Positions 9,401-18,418 of a stretch of 30,218 bases of DNA are shown here, one piece after another. Position 1 is the first letter of the stretch, and the number at the start of each line of letters is the position of its first letter. The DNA is taken from NCBI GenBank assembly GCA_015522385.1, contig WAMJ01000188.1:1-30218 (forward strand). Reading direction: 5' to 3'. The DNA is from Candidatus Heimdallarchaeota archaeon. Lineage in GTDB: Archaea; Asgardarchaeota; Heimdallarchaeia; Heimdallarchaeales; Kariarchaeaceae. The notes under the pieces were generated by a model that searched no databases, had not been told where the DNA came from, and saw nothing but the letters and a program-made list of their open reading frames with translations. Position numbers and translations under genes: made by a program.

Positions 9401-10320
9401 TCGTCATCCTTGTCTTCATCCTTGTCTTCATCCTTACTACTTGATTCCTCGTAGTCATCGTCGGAGTCCTTCTTCCCATCGGAGCACTGCGCATTGGTCA
9501 ATTCGTACATGGCGACAGTGCCATTGTCGAAGCTGACAAGGAAGTCTGTGACTTGGTCTCCGTTGAAATCTCCAACGGTCACCGCTTCGGCCTTGACGCT
9601 TTGCTCTCTCGAATTCCACCTCTCGTAGACCGAGGAGTAGAAATCAGGGGTTGTCGATCCAAGAACAGAGATGCCCTTCTCACCAACTGTGACGACAATC
9701 TCCTTCGAGCCATTGTTGTCCACATCATAGATCTCGAAACCTTTGGGCTTGATGTTCTTATCAGATTGCCATATCTTCTCGAACGAGTCACCAGTCTCCT
9801 CGAAGGAATACAGGTCACCCTCAGAAGATCCAGTGATTAGCTCAACGAGACCGTCATTGTCGAGGTCATCGAAAGCCATATCCACAATCTTCTTTTTCAC
9901 ATCGTACTTGTCGATTCCATCCATGAACTCGTACTTGGAAGTTGCAGAGTTCCACTGGAAGATCCTTATGACTGTGTCAACATGATCTGGGTCGGAAGAA
10001 GCAACAGCTAGATATGAACCGTCATCACTCATGGTCATGAGATTACGGTCTCGGTACTTGTTGTTTCCATTACTCTCGTCATCCTCCATGGATTGGAGAA
10101 GGATGTCTTCACTGCTCTTGTCCGCAACAGAGATTGAAAGGGTGCTAGTTCCTCCATTGTTCACAATGGTTCCAGCTCCAGCTGTCCGCACCGTATCCGG
10201 TGATGACACTGGCGTTACCCTCGCATACGCTGAGGAGGTGACAAGAAGCATGATTATTCCCAGAGCCACTGCTATTCCAGTGACTCCGAGCACTTGCATG
10301 GGGTTCTTATCTGTGTTCAT
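6409..10320 (-). CDS. Giant surface protein with FG-GAP-like and thrombospondin-3 repeats, Asp-rich segments and C-terminal anchor
   Basis: This 1303-aa protein is predicted to be exported. A hydrophobic N-terminal segment (about 10-32) ends in SAYA. Six FG-GAP/VCBS-like calcium loops follow, such as DLDNDGLVEL (~153), DVDNNGSKEI (~200), DFNGDQVTDF (~253), DIDSDGIPEI (~350), DFDADGMKDI (~843) and DYDSDGDADL (~906), suggesting beta-propeller or integrin-like modules. Thrombospondin type 3 loops lie at about 1060-1130. Three low-complexity segments are present: Lys/Asp (~281-315), nearly pure Asp/Glu/Ser (~497-540) and Asp/His (~1124-1160). A Ser/Thr/Glu-rich stalk (~1165-1270) leads to a short membrane segment and the tail KKKRSY. 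It should sit outside the cell, tethered to the membrane, and bind calcium or other divalent ions. Its ATG overlaps the stop of the 2193-aa gene (ATGA), so both are one operon. Ligand unknown. Confidence 0.85.
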   Translation of the reverse strand: MNTDKNPMQVLGVTGIAVALGIIMLLVTSSAYARVTPVSSPDTVRTAGAGTIVNNGGTSTLSISVADKSSEDILLQSMEDDESNGNNKYRDRNLMTMSDDGSYLAVASSDPDHVDTVIRIFQWNSATSKYEFMDGIDKYDVKKKIVDMAFDDLDNDGLVELITGSSEGDLYSFEETGDSFEKIWQSDKNIKPKGFEIYDVDNNGSKEIVVTVGEKGISVLGSTTPDFYSSVYERWNSREQSVKAEAVTVGDFNGDQVTDFLVSFDNGTVAMYELTNAQCSDGKKDSDDDYEESSSKDEDKDEDKDDDKGKGKDKDKGPSTSFDLCFKPSWKQWITEKKEDMAFEQSDIDSDGIPEIAINVLGENVFLLNTRGQQFFLDKLTYSTQLWEQSGAYPIDMFADTVLMANNVTFDGIADLPEPMDWFNPLNVISPYTSGMERDFMDHFSSFNSTGASAVIDWGEYEEITGGANSDADLLIHLNSPFTGNLSALRLSLSDEDYEFSDDDHDDDDDYPEVDDEGDDDEDDDDDYESDSESDEDEYLVISSEDMWLSEDNMTIFVNIDTLKDEEHAHNLHDDPMASYRYMKLDVAVGTSLEVLYWEAVRINLPLDNVRSMLFNEIKVSEDGGATKDVLTVSTSSGKLITFQYEDNQMRPSVVQIADSYQDQGFTLKDGGAWAMLSNPNFNARVNTWINPVASSALDSLDLRRIRQVTLGDDVVPFGSNANDDAENNLYIVGRNAEIRVLLDPSMSVDTKLSSDLFAGMTKYYMDLGLKDIRITVFDFMDTTAPEVFVTSNSKSLDIWKYTGTTYEFYNSIAYSTLDPSNNITDAVLNYNAPMEITSGDFDADGMKDIVLSDSQSFFFLKHELVNGSNALTYVPHFFDGAELAARSIGYHEFQKRMISLQGFDYDSDGDADLLSSFYGRPGLTFLENQQEDEFGAWTEKRSYVNNHPVGTTFTNEDIDFGVVWEGKKDGQKVDEPVLFGINHRRQASLYSPSYDGQQGLLIADGYHLKTLTTNFVSSNSYDNWGYQYFEETSLELDFDKHEYDCECRSEFYLLEEIKIRGGDSDGDGIMDGLEGFSRLNGLKTDISNFDTDGDGLSDKFEIENGLNPRSDDTDSDLIPDAFDHLDHDDDHDDDEGDDGHDDDDEDHLFGEFYHHRHSDSDDCEVNESSAVIVESSGEEDVDAEDDQSTTSATGSSADPEEVDQTTESSTEVQEELVQDPIREGDKEEVLQPLTVDEVKEEVVETEFVDVLEAIIEVEPEFTLGDISVLPASAPVKSQGVNFWTYILPNLVLVSILKKKRSY

Positions 10321-13300
10321 GCGTTCTTCCTCCTGAGTAGCACCAGGGCCGCAGCACCTGCCACACCTACAGTTCCGATGATCCCTATCACCGATCCTCC
10401 GAACTCATACTGTTGAGCTAGTGAGGAAGCTATGGTTCGGTTCACCGAGAAGATGATGGTGTTGGAGAAGATGTTCCCATCCATGGTCATACCCCTCGCT
10501 CTGAACTCGTAGATTCCGTCGTCGAACGTCCTGCTACTTCCCCACCACAAGTTGGGTGAGGTCTCAGTGTCCAGTGCCAGCCTTACAGGGCTGCTCCAAT
10601 CGGTCGTTGTGTACTCACGGTACTGGTACTCCATGTACTGCATCTCTGCAATGGAGAATGCCACGATCGGTACGGGAACTGTGCTGTTCTCGAATTCGTA
10701 GCCGTTCTTAGGTGAGATGACCCTAACAGGGCTCCTCAGAGCGTCAAGGATCTGCTGCATCTCCGAGGCACTGGTCGGTGTCAGAGGGTCTGATCCGACT
10801 ATGATCTCGAACCCGTCGGAGTAGGTGTCACCGTCGGTGTCTGTCTCGTTTGCCTTGGTGTTGTAGTAGTACTCCTCAAAGCCATCCATCACGGTGTCTC
10901 GGTCTACATCTGGGTCGAATATTGCCCAGTCATTGACGGTGACAGTCGCGAAGTCATCGTAGAACTCCGCACCATCCTCAAGACCATCGTTGTCGAGGTC
11001 GAGATCCAGACCGTCGATGATGCCGTTACCGTTGGTGTCCTGCCCTCCAACTTCAGGGGTGAAGTTGGGGAAGTTGGGCTGGTAGAAGATCAGCTCGGTG
11101 ACGTCCGGGAGCATGTCGTCGTCCGTGTCATCGTCCCACGAATAGGTGTTGTAGTACTTCACCTCGTAGGTGCTCAGGAGCTTGAAGTTCGACGGGGCGA
11201 CGGAGGTATCCACCTTGAGGTCCGCGATACCTGATTGCCGAATAGCTTCGAAGTCCACACCTGGGTGGTGCAGAATCGTTCCATCCTTCTTCTTCACCAA
11301 CTCCAAGGAATCGATGATGCCGTCATCATCGGAGTCAGGGTCTGTTGGGCTTGTATTGTAGACTTCTAGCTCCTCGTAGTCTGGTAGGAAGTCGCCGTCT
11401 GTGTCCCAGTAGTCTGGTCTCATGGCATTGTCTACCTCCTTGAGATCGCTCACTCCGTCAGAGTCCGTGTCGCTCAGAACCGCGCTTGAATTCAGTGGGT
11501 TCTCGATTTCGTAGATGATCGTGTTCCCACTCACTCTCGATGTGACCGTGATCTCACTTCCGTCCCTCAGACCGTCACCATCGGTGTCTGCACTGTTCGG
11601 ATTCAGTGGGATTGCAGGTGTGTCGATGCCCTTAGCGAGGTAGAGCTCGATCGCATCGGATATGCCGTCGGAATCAGAGTCACTCAGAGCAGGGTTTGTT
11701 CCAGTCACCATGACCTCCTCGTAGTCTCCGAGGAGCATGACTGGGTTTCCAGTGCTGTCTAAGTAAAGCACACTGTCTCCGTCACTGTCTGTATCGAGCG
11801 GATTCGTTGAATAGGTGTAAATCTCGTCGTAGTCCGAGAGCATGTCCCCGTCTGTGTCCGAATTGCTCGGGTCAGTGCCGTAGATGAAGAGCTCATCGAA
11901 GTCGGTGAGACCGTCTCCATCAGCGTCTCCGCTTGTGTCACTCGGTGATGTTCCCAACTTCTCAATCTCGTATCCGTCGAGGAAACCGTCCACGTCCGAA
12001 TCCTCAAGTCCGGGGTTTGTTCCCCAGACAAAGAGCTCGTCATAGTCGGTGATACCGTCGAAATCTGTGTCGGATGACAGGAGGTTTGTCTTCAGCGTGA
12101 AGTACTCATCCCCATCCTCTAGCTTGTCGCCGTCCGTATCCACCGAGAGTGGGTCGGACTTGAGGAGGTACTCAAGCTTGTCGTTGAGCTTGTCACCGTC
12201 CGTGTCCACCTCAAAGATGTCAGTTCCAATACTGTCCTCAAGGGTGTCGAGGAGACCGTCGTTGTCGAGGTCACCACTGAGTGGATCTGTCGGCTCCTCA
12301 TTGGCAAAGCGCGGGAAGAGCTCGTAACCGTCACTCTCCATGACCACACCGTCGCCACCTGGACCTGTGTCCCTGTCTGAGTCGGCTCTTGTGGGGTCTG
12401 TGTAAAAGACACGTGTGACATAGTCTCCGTTCTCCCTGACCGTGGCTGTGATTCCCCTCACCTCAACTCCGTCCCGGAGATCTCCGAGATAGGTTCTTGA
12501 TGGGAGGACCGAACCGTTCCACGACTGCAGGTAGGAGTCGTCGTCCGTGTCGTTGTCCAAAGGATGCGTATACCCATTGTTCCAGACGAGATCTGTACTC
12601 TCGAAGTAGGGGTCAACGGACTGAAGTCCTCCGTAGTATGGTCCGAACTTGCCCTCCTGTCCGTCAAGGAGCAAATCTCCATCTGTGTCAGGATTCAGTG
12701 GATCCGTCTTGTTGTCGTAGAGAACTCCACCTATGTTGACGTCGAATACGGTCTGAGTGATGTTGGAGACGTCCCACGAGAAGGTGATCTCGAAGTAGTC
12801 TGTCAAACCATCAGTATCTGTATCTGAGTTCAGCGGGCTGGTACCATAGACCTTTGCTTCATCATAGTCGTTGATACCGTCGAAGTCCGAGTCCTGCTCC
12901 AATGGGTTGGAGAAGAAGAGCTTAACCTCCTCGAAGTCGGTGAGACCATCTCCGTCGGAGTCAGGTATAGTTGGATCCGTCTTGGTGTATTTCAGCTCCA
13001 ACTTGTCCTCAAGACCGTCTCCATCGGTGTCGGTCGAGGATCCCACCGCGTTGGTGGTGATATCCATACCTTGCAACGCCAGGAGGCTATTCTGGGAATT
13101 GAATCCCACGTTTAACCCTGGATATGAACGCTCGTACTCGTCTGGAATACCATCGAAGTCTGCGTCATATCCCATTCCTCCATTGGCGTTCACGTCTTTT
13201 CTGGACTTGGGGCTCAGGTCCTTGCTGTAAAGGACCTTGGAATAGTCCCAACTCCAAGACTTTGACTTGAACAGGAACTTGACCTTGAGTTTGATCTTGG

Positions 13301-16300
13301 CGATGAGGATCAAGTTGAATATGATCCTCAATGGCTGTGATCTATTCAGGAGCTCCTGCGTGAATGTCAGGGTCATCCTGATCCCAACAGTTATGGTAAT
13401 CTTCGCACCTGCCAGTCCAAAGTCCACACCCAGACTAATATTGAGCATGGCTTCTATGAGGAACGACAGGATCGCAACCCCGCTAGCTGCGGTGGTCGGT
13501 GTCTCCGCCCGTTTCTCTATGAACAGGGTGATACTGAACCTGATGTCTATGTTGATGACATCGAGTCTTAGGTACTTGGCGACCTTACCGATGAAGCCTC
13601 CTCCGACACCTCCCGTGAAGAGGTCGAGGATGGTTATCCTCCTCGATAACGTTATGGTGATTGACAGTCCCCACGCAAGCAGCTTGAAGAAGTTCTTGGA
13701 GTCGAAACCGTTCGGCCCCAAATCAAAGAGCTGGAGCTTGAAGAATGCGTTCCCCTCGAAGGTCAGAGTGACTCCGAGTATCTCAAGCAGTACCGCGAGC
13801 AATCCGCCCTCGGAGGTGTCCAATTGCCGGACTCCGAGGGATCCAGCGAGGACTGGCGATATCGAAAGGAAGGAGAAGATCTTCTTCATGATCCCTCCCA
13901 GATCTGTCGACTCAAGGGCAGAGTTGCCCTCAAAGACAAGTGACATGATAAATTCCTTCAGTCCCTCACCGTCGATATCTATGTTCGCAGAAAGCGAGAT
14001 CCCATAGGTGAACTCAAAGAGGGTGAACGGTCCCAGACCAACAGGAAGGACACCAGAGAACTCGAAGAACTTGTACTGGTCGAAGAGATCGTTAAGTTTC
14101 TGGAGCAATGTGTCCATGATACCGACGATCTTACTTGCAACCCATTTCTTGAGCTCCCTGGCGATCCAATTTAGGCCGTCCTCAAAGAAGGAATTCAGAT
14201 CTGAAAGGACAGTAAGGATAACTTTGGCGTTGTTCACTAATTCTGCAGGTAGGACGGAGGCGAGGTTAGCTTGGATATACTCGAGAACTTGGTCTATCAA
14301 CTCGTCCATAGAGGGGAGACTTGACAGGTCGAAGTTATTGTCGAGCAATCCATTGAACATCGACTGGGCCATCTGCAGGAAGAGATCATACGGTACATCG
14401 GTGATCCCCTGCTGTTGCAGCTTGTCCACGATGTTGTCGAGCAGAGCCTGTATGGATATCATTCCCAACTCCCTCATGATGGTCGTCCACGATGAGTCGG
14501 AGTCAGTCGATGCTGAGATGAAGCTGAGGATGAAGTTCGGGATCCTTTCCACGTAGCCCTTGATCTTAGTCAGAAGAGTGGAGTTCAGGATGGAGTCTGG
14601 GATGTAGGAGATGATGACGTCCACTCCCGACTTTATGTAGCTCAGGGCTTTCTGCTTTACCTCTTGCAGGATCTCCCCCGCTTTCTTCCCTATTGAGTCG
14701 ATGACCAGCTCTGCCAGAGCAACGTTCTTCTTGACAGCTGCAGTGACCGACATTAGCCCCGATATTAGGTAGTTAGCGATGGTGCCGACAATCTCCTTGA
14801 TCTCATCCTCATACTCGTTGAGGAAGAGGAGAATGCCCTCTATCAGGAATTTGTCTAAGGTATCTCTCGATATTCGCTTCAGGTCGGTCTCTCCTTGGAA
14901 CAGCCTCGCGACCATGTACTTGAACACTCTCTTCACGTAATCCTTGACAGCAGGCGTCAGGCTTGGAAGGTCGTCGACGATGTCGTCGATGGTGTTGTTG
15001 GCAACGGTGGAGATCAAGGTGCCGTTGAGCGCACTCTTCAGCAGGTCCCCGTATTGTTTGACCTTTGTGGAAATATCTGGGTAGTTGTTACCCGTGGCGA
15101 TATACACCGCTTCGAAGAACTTGTCGACCACCTCATTTAGTGGGAATTTTTCGAGGAAGTCCTTCGAGTCCTTGATGGCACCGATCTTGCTTCCGATCCA
15201 GTATCCGATCTTACCTATCTCAATGAGCGGCTGTATCTTCTTCTTCCACGACTCGATGTCATCAAGTATACCAGTTGAGTATACATCTCCTGATCCTCCA
15301 TCAGAGCCCATGCTGTTCATGGTTGTCTTCTGGGTAAAGTTGTACATCTCCCTGACTGCGTCAATGAATGGCTTAAGCTCTGCAAAGAGTTTTGGAAGGG
15401 TCTCTAAAATAAATGTCTTGGTGTCCTGCTTCTGGTAGAATTCGATTGCGGATTTGATCACTCTGACGAGAGTGGCCGCGTGCTCTGCAAGTTTCGCGTA
15501 GGTAGTCCCTAGCATCTTTTTCAGAGGTTCGTCAATTAGTCCGTCCGTCAGGATGTCCGTGAGCCACGACGTGATGGCTTTGAAGGTATCCTCGCCCTCC
15601 TTGATCTTGTTGACCAACTTGACGAGGTTATCATTCAGCAACTTCTCAGCGTAGAACACGACCGAAGAGTTCTCGGGGAAGAACTCCTTCACCATCTTCA
15701 GGGCGAAGGCAACAATCTCAGAGGTGTCACCTCTGAGTGCCTTGTAGCCCTCGATCGCGATATTCACGTACTTCTCATACTCTGCAATTCCAGGGAACCT
15801 CTTCGCGAGGATGGTGAATGCGGTTGAGAGGATGTTCTCCACGCTCGGATCCTCGATTATCCCAAGCAATGCAGGGATGTAGTTCATGATCGTCTTGATC
15901 TGCTCTGCAACCTCTGGGGATATCTTAATCACTCCCACATTGGTCGCCTCGACAAGGATCTTGAGGAGGATGTCGATCACATCGCCAGCAGCACCTTCTA
16001 TACCCGACTTCGTGGGGAGGGTTGCAACCACAAGGTCATCTGCTGGATCACCGCTGAGGAGAATTCCGTACTCGTTCTCGTCGATCATATTCTCCTTGAC
16101 TGCCGTCTCGAGCGGGATTTCTACACCCTCGTCTGTCACGTAGTTCGCGGTTCTCGGAGCGTTCTTCAACATCTCCTGATATCGGTCTTCCCTCTCGACC
16201 TCGTCGATCTGTCCAACGGGAACTTGGGGCTCATACCCCCTGTTCACAAGGTCTTGTGAGTTCTCCGAGAAATACTGGACAACCAGCTCCCTGAGGTTCG

Positions 16301-16898
16301 TACCCGCGGTCTGGTAGTCCAGCGTGGGTCCGAAGTTGATCAGGATCTCTGCGACATTCCACACCCCTGAAATAACGACCAGTGCAGCATCAGTCATCTC
16401 GGTTACATTGTCAGCTAGGAACGAGTTCCTGAGAGCAGGTCCGAGCTTCTGTGATGCCTGTTTAGTATTGGCTATGGCAAGAGCGTGTTTGCGATCTCCC
16501 ATGCTGTTGATAACAACCGCGAGGTCGCTCCACGTCTCCTGCATTCCCGATACTATTGGTCCTTCTGGGGTCGTGTCGTACACCTGTACGGTAATCCAGT
16601 AGTCTTCTGGTAGTGCCGCAATATCACTTACACTGCTGATCTCAATGAGGTCAACAGGCTGATAAAACGGTTCTATCAGATTCTTTATTCCTTCTGCAAT
16701 GAGGGCGAATTGCTCCTCTCCACCGTAGACAATAGCGATCTTCTTATCGAATACGGGTCCGAGTGCGATCAGCCGATTGTCTTCACTTACACCAGCCATG
16801 GGAGACTGTGCAGCGACGGTTGCTCCGGAAAAAATGTTCATCATTAAAATTGCCATTATGATAAAGTTCAGCAATTTTAGTCGGTTTCTTTCTTTCAT
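10317..16898 (-). CDS. Giant surface protein with about 25 thrombospondin-3-type calcium repeats and C-terminal anchor
   Basis: This 2193-aa protein has a signal peptide (residues 1 to about 30, ending VAAQS). An alpha/beta domain follows to about residue 200, then a very long helical region (~290-905) not assigned to any family. A beta-rich stretch with alternating hydrophobic residues runs from ~945 to 1215. About 25 Asp-rich loops of the form DxDxDGxxDxxE lie at ~1240-2040 and form a rigid calcium-loaded stalk. An Ig-like domain follows (~2045-2150, starting PVRVISPKNGYEFE), and a C-terminal membrane helix ends in LRRKNA. Topology is exterior with a cytoplasmic tail. A TATA box lies about 49 nt upstream, giving a leader near 22 nt. 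The gene leads the operon with the 1303-aa protein. Adhesion or a scaffold role is inference; the N-terminal ~1200 residues may have an unrelated function. Confidence 0.85.
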   Translation of the reverse strand: MKERNRLKLLNFIIMAILMMNIFSGATVAAQSPMAGVSEDNRLIALGPVFDKKIAIVYGGEEQFALIAEGIKNLIEPFYQPVDLIEISSVSDIAALPEDYWITVQVYDTTPEGPIVSGMQETWSDLAVVINSMGDRKHALAIANTKQASQKLGPALRNSFLADNVTEMTDAALVVISGVWNVAEILINFGPTLDYQTAGTNLRELVVQYFSENSQDLVNRGYEPQVPVGQIDEVEREDRYQEMLKNAPRTANYVTDEGVEIPLETAVKENMIDENEYGILLSGDPADDLVVATLPTKSGIEGAAGDVIDILLKILVEATNVGVIKISPEVAEQIKTIMNYIPALLGIIEDPSVENILSTAFTILAKRFPGIAEYEKYVNIAIEGYKALRGDTSEIVAFALKMVKEFFPENSSVVFYAEKLLNDNLVKLVNKIKEGEDTFKAITSWLTDILTDGLIDEPLKKMLGTTYAKLAEHAATLVRVIKSAIEFYQKQDTKTFILETLPKLFAELKPFIDAVREMYNFTQKTTMNSMGSDGGSGDVYSTGILDDIESWKKKIQPLIEIGKIGYWIGSKIGAIKDSKDFLEKFPLNEVVDKFFEAVYIATGNNYPDISTKVKQYGDLLKSALNGTLISTVANNTIDDIVDDLPSLTPAVKDYVKRVFKYMVARLFQGETDLKRISRDTLDKFLIEGILLFLNEYEDEIKEIVGTIANYLISGLMSVTAAVKKNVALAELVIDSIGKKAGEILQEVKQKALSYIKSGVDVIISYIPDSILNSTLLTKIKGYVERIPNFILSFISASTDSDSSWTTIMRELGMISIQALLDNIVDKLQQQGITDVPYDLFLQMAQSMFNGLLDNNFDLSSLPSMDELIDQVLEYIQANLASVLPAELVNNAKVILTVLSDLNSFFEDGLNWIARELKKWVASKIVGIMDTLLQKLNDLFDQYKFFEFSGVLPVGLGPFTLFEFTYGISLSANIDIDGEGLKEFIMSLVFEGNSALESTDLGGIMKKIFSFLSISPVLAGSLGVRQLDTSEGGLLAVLLEILGVTLTFEGNAFFKLQLFDLGPNGFDSKNFFKLLAWGLSITITLSRRITILDLFTGGVGGGFIGKVAKYLRLDVINIDIRFSITLFIEKRAETPTTAASGVAILSFLIEAMLNISLGVDFGLAGAKITITVGIRMTLTFTQELLNRSQPLRIIFNLILIAKIKLKVKFLFKSKSWSWDYSKVLYSKDLSPKSRKDVNANGGMGYDADFDGIPDEYERSYPGLNVGFNSQNSLLALQGMDITTNAVGSSTDTDGDGLEDKLELKYTKTDPTIPDSDGDGLTDFEEVKLFFSNPLEQDSDFDGINDYDEAKVYGTSPLNSDTDTDGLTDYFEITFSWDVSNITQTVFDVNIGGVLYDNKTDPLNPDTDGDLLLDGQEGKFGPYYGGLQSVDPYFESTDLVWNNGYTHPLDNDTDDDSYLQSWNGSVLPSRTYLGDLRDGVEVRGITATVRENGDYVTRVFYTDPTRADSDRDTGPGGDGVVMESDGYELFPRFANEEPTDPLSGDLDNDGLLDTLEDSIGTDIFEVDTDGDKLNDKLEYLLKSDPLSVDTDGDKLEDGDEYFTLKTNLLSSDTDFDGITDYDELFVWGTNPGLEDSDVDGFLDGYEIEKLGTSPSDTSGDADGDGLTDFDELFIYGTDPSNSDTDGDMLSDYDEIYTYSTNPLDTDSDGDSVLYLDSTGNPVMLLGDYEEVMVTGTNPALSDSDSDGISDAIELYLAKGIDTPAIPLNPNSADTDGDGLRDGSEITVTSRVSGNTIIYEIENPLNSSAVLSDTDSDGVSDLKEVDNAMRPDYWDTDGDFLPDYEELEVYNTSPTDPDSDDDGIIDSLELVKKKDGTILHHPGVDFEAIRQSGIADLKVDTSVAPSNFKLLSTYEVKYYNTYSWDDDTDDDMLPDVTELIFYQPNFPNFTPEVGGQDTNGNGIIDGLDLDLDNDGLEDGAEFYDDFATVTVNDWAIFDPDVDRDTVMDGFEEYYYNTKANETDTDGDTYSDGFEIIVGSDPLTPTSASEMQQILDALRSPVRVISPKNGYEFENSTVPVPIVAFSIAEMQYMEYQYREYTTTDWSSPVRLALDTETSPNLWWGSSRTFDDGIYEFRARGMTMDGNIFSNTIIFSVNRTIASSLAQQYEFGGSVIGIIGTVGVAGAAALVLLRRKNA

Positions 16899-16943
16899 TA
16901 TAGATCAGTCTATAGAGATAGTGAATCAACAGCCGAAGGTGGG

Positions 16944-16950
16944 TATATAA
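16944..16950 (-). promoter_or_regulatory. TATA box of the giant surface-protein operon
   Basis: TTATATA on the minus strand lies 46-52 nt before the ATG at 16898. Transcription would start near 16920, leaving a leader of roughly 22 nt. The box is flanked by GGTGGG and GGGTGG on the plus strand, possibly part of a binding site. Confidence 0.5.
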
Positions 16951-17209
16951 ATCTAGAGGGTGGTTTAGAAATAATTATGCAATTATTTTTAATTCTAATA
17001 CTAGTTATTTATTATTGTTTGCACTCAATATTTTCGAAATATTGATTATAGTGGGTTGAAGCGAAGGTTTAGCTGTTTATATGTGGGCAATAGTATTGGT
17101 GCAAATAAATAATATTTATTCAATAAAATTGAATTTAAATGCATATATTGTCGCAATGGTTTGCATATATTGAGTTGGTAAATTGTAGTGGTGGATTGGT
17201 GTGAACTAC
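16951..17209. other. AT-rich, palindrome-rich intergenic region
   Basis: No credible gene is seen here. The stretch holds CAATATTT-TCG-AAATATTG (17026-17044), AATAAAT-AAT-ATTTATT (17104-17120), TTCAAT-AAA-ATTGAA (17119-17133), and a direct repeat GCATATATTG at 17141-17150 and 17163-17172 (22-bp period, two helical turns). It separates the regulator gene from the giant operon, so it is a candidate regulatory region. It could also carry the regulator's 3' end signals. Confidence 0.45.
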
Positions 17210-18379
17210 TCATTTTCCTTTGAAGATGACCTCGGGATCTGCCTCGTTTAAGTTCCATTCTCTGGCATCAGCATTGTAATTGTTTGGGTAGAATGGATAT
17301 CTCCATGAGTTCCCGTCCTGGAGAACAAGGTTGTACACGGTCAACCTCTTCACCTTTGTCCAGATAAAGAAGGCCAAGTCGGATGAGATTGTCGGGGGGA
17401 TATTCATGCTCCAGATGAACTTGTTCTTATCCGAGGCGAGGGTGGACTTGAATGGGAAGTAGTTGGTCTCCACGAGCTTGTGCATGGTATCGATTTCTGC
17501 AGCATTATTGGTCTCACCGGACAGGAGGAGGGACAGTGTGAGGTCGAACTTGGTCCTGTTGTAGTACAGTCTGTACTTGGTAACGACGGTGCTCTTGAGC
17601 TTGGTAAGTCTTCTCGATATGGTGGAGATGTTCTTGCCATAGTGCTTGGCCAAGTCAGTCGCCTTCACCTTCGCGTTGATGTTGAGCTCCCTGATGAGGG
17701 TGAGATCCAGTTTGTCAAGGGTGTGGAGAACTGAGTCGTGCGCGAAGCTTGTATATGTGTTTGTCGAGGACTGGTTCTTGTCCCACCACTCTTCCAGCGA
17801 GTTCTTCCCCCCCCGGATGTTAAACTCCCAGTCGCTTCCCATGAATGACCACATCGAGAGGTTGAGCTCGGATGTGGAGACGCGGGATGCGTTGAGAACA
17901 TCGCAAGATTTTGCCTTTACCTCCTTAGAGAACTTCTCGTAGAATCTCTTCATCAAAGCTTTAGAGTCTTCGGGGACGTCGAACTGTGCGTAGGCAATCA
18001 CGTTCTCTCCCACGCCGAGGATCCGGTAGTGTGTGAATGGATGGATGTCACAGTACTTGGCAAACTTGTAGACGGACTCCTCTCTATCGATACCCTTGAG
18101 GATCAAGTGCTGTCTTGTAAGCCCTAATAGGCTGGGGGTGTAGAGGGCCTCGACCTCCGAGATCTCCCTGGTGTTCCCGACAAGCACGGAATCGTGGATC
18201 TCTCTCGGTGACCGGAGAAACCCCCATTCCCTCAACTCGTTGGTCATCTTCTTGATCAAATGATAGGACAGTTCAACATTGTGCTTCTGCAACCTCTCTC
18301 CAAGTTGGCGAATCCCGAGCATGGGATCATCTATCAGGACGAGGAGGATGAGGTAATGGTTGACTGTAATTCTATCCAT
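17210..18379 (-). CDS. Transcriptional regulator with two winged-helix-like domains (AsnC/Lrp-type HTH)
   Basis: This 389-aa protein is without membrane segments. Residues about 3-58 look like one winged helix (HYLILLVLIDD...LGERLQKHN...LREWGFLRSP). Residues about 221-262 form a clear AsnC/Lrp-type helix-turn-helix (LDLTLIRELNINAKVKATDLAKHYG...ISRRLTKL). The rest shows no recognised ligand domain, though alternating beta strands after each helix-turn-helix hint at effector-binding folds. I place the start at ATG 18379 in place of the adjacent TTG 18382. A TATA-like box at 18411-18418 overlaps the stop codon of the upstream secreted-protein gene. Position just upstream of the giant surface operon on the same strand suggests it controls that operon, its neighbour, or itself. 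Confidence 0.7.
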   Translation of the reverse strand: MDRITVNHYLILLVLIDDPMLGIRQLGERLQKHNVELSYHLIKKMTNELREWGFLRSPREIHDSVLVGNTREISEVEALYTPSLLGLTRQHLILKGIDREESVYKFAKYCDIHPFTHYRILGVGENVIAYAQFDVPEDSKALMKRFYEKFSKEVKAKSCDVLNASRVSTSELNLSMWSFMGSDWEFNIRGGKNSLEEWWDKNQSSTNTYTSFAHDSVLHTLDKLDLTLIRELNINAKVKATDLAKHYGKNISTISRRLTKLKSTVVTKYRLYYNRTKFDLTLSLLLSGETNNAAEIDTMHKLVETNYFPFKSTLASDKNKFIWSMNIPPTISSDLAFFIWTKVKRLTVYNLVLQDGNSWRYPFYPNNYNADAREWNLNEADPEVIFKGK

Positions 18380-18410
18380 CAACTATCACAATTTACCCTT
18401 CGTGCTCATA

Positions 18411-18418
18411 CCTTTAAG
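18411..18418 (-). promoter_or_regulatory. TATA-like box of the dual-HTH regulator
   Basis: CTTAAAGG on the minus strand is centred about 35 nt upstream of ATG 18379 and overlaps the TAA stop (18414-18416) of the upstream gene. The regulator can thus have its own promoter. Confidence 0.35.

Noticed and set aside
13267..14556. Two back-to-back plus-strand frames of 246 and 182 aa
   Set aside because: Both lie fully antisense within the giant surface gene, are Ser/Arg/Pro/Leu-rich, and lack promoter or domain features.
17046..17258. Minus-strand 70-aa frame
   Set aside because: It starts inside the regulator gene and runs into AT-rich spacer; composition looks random.
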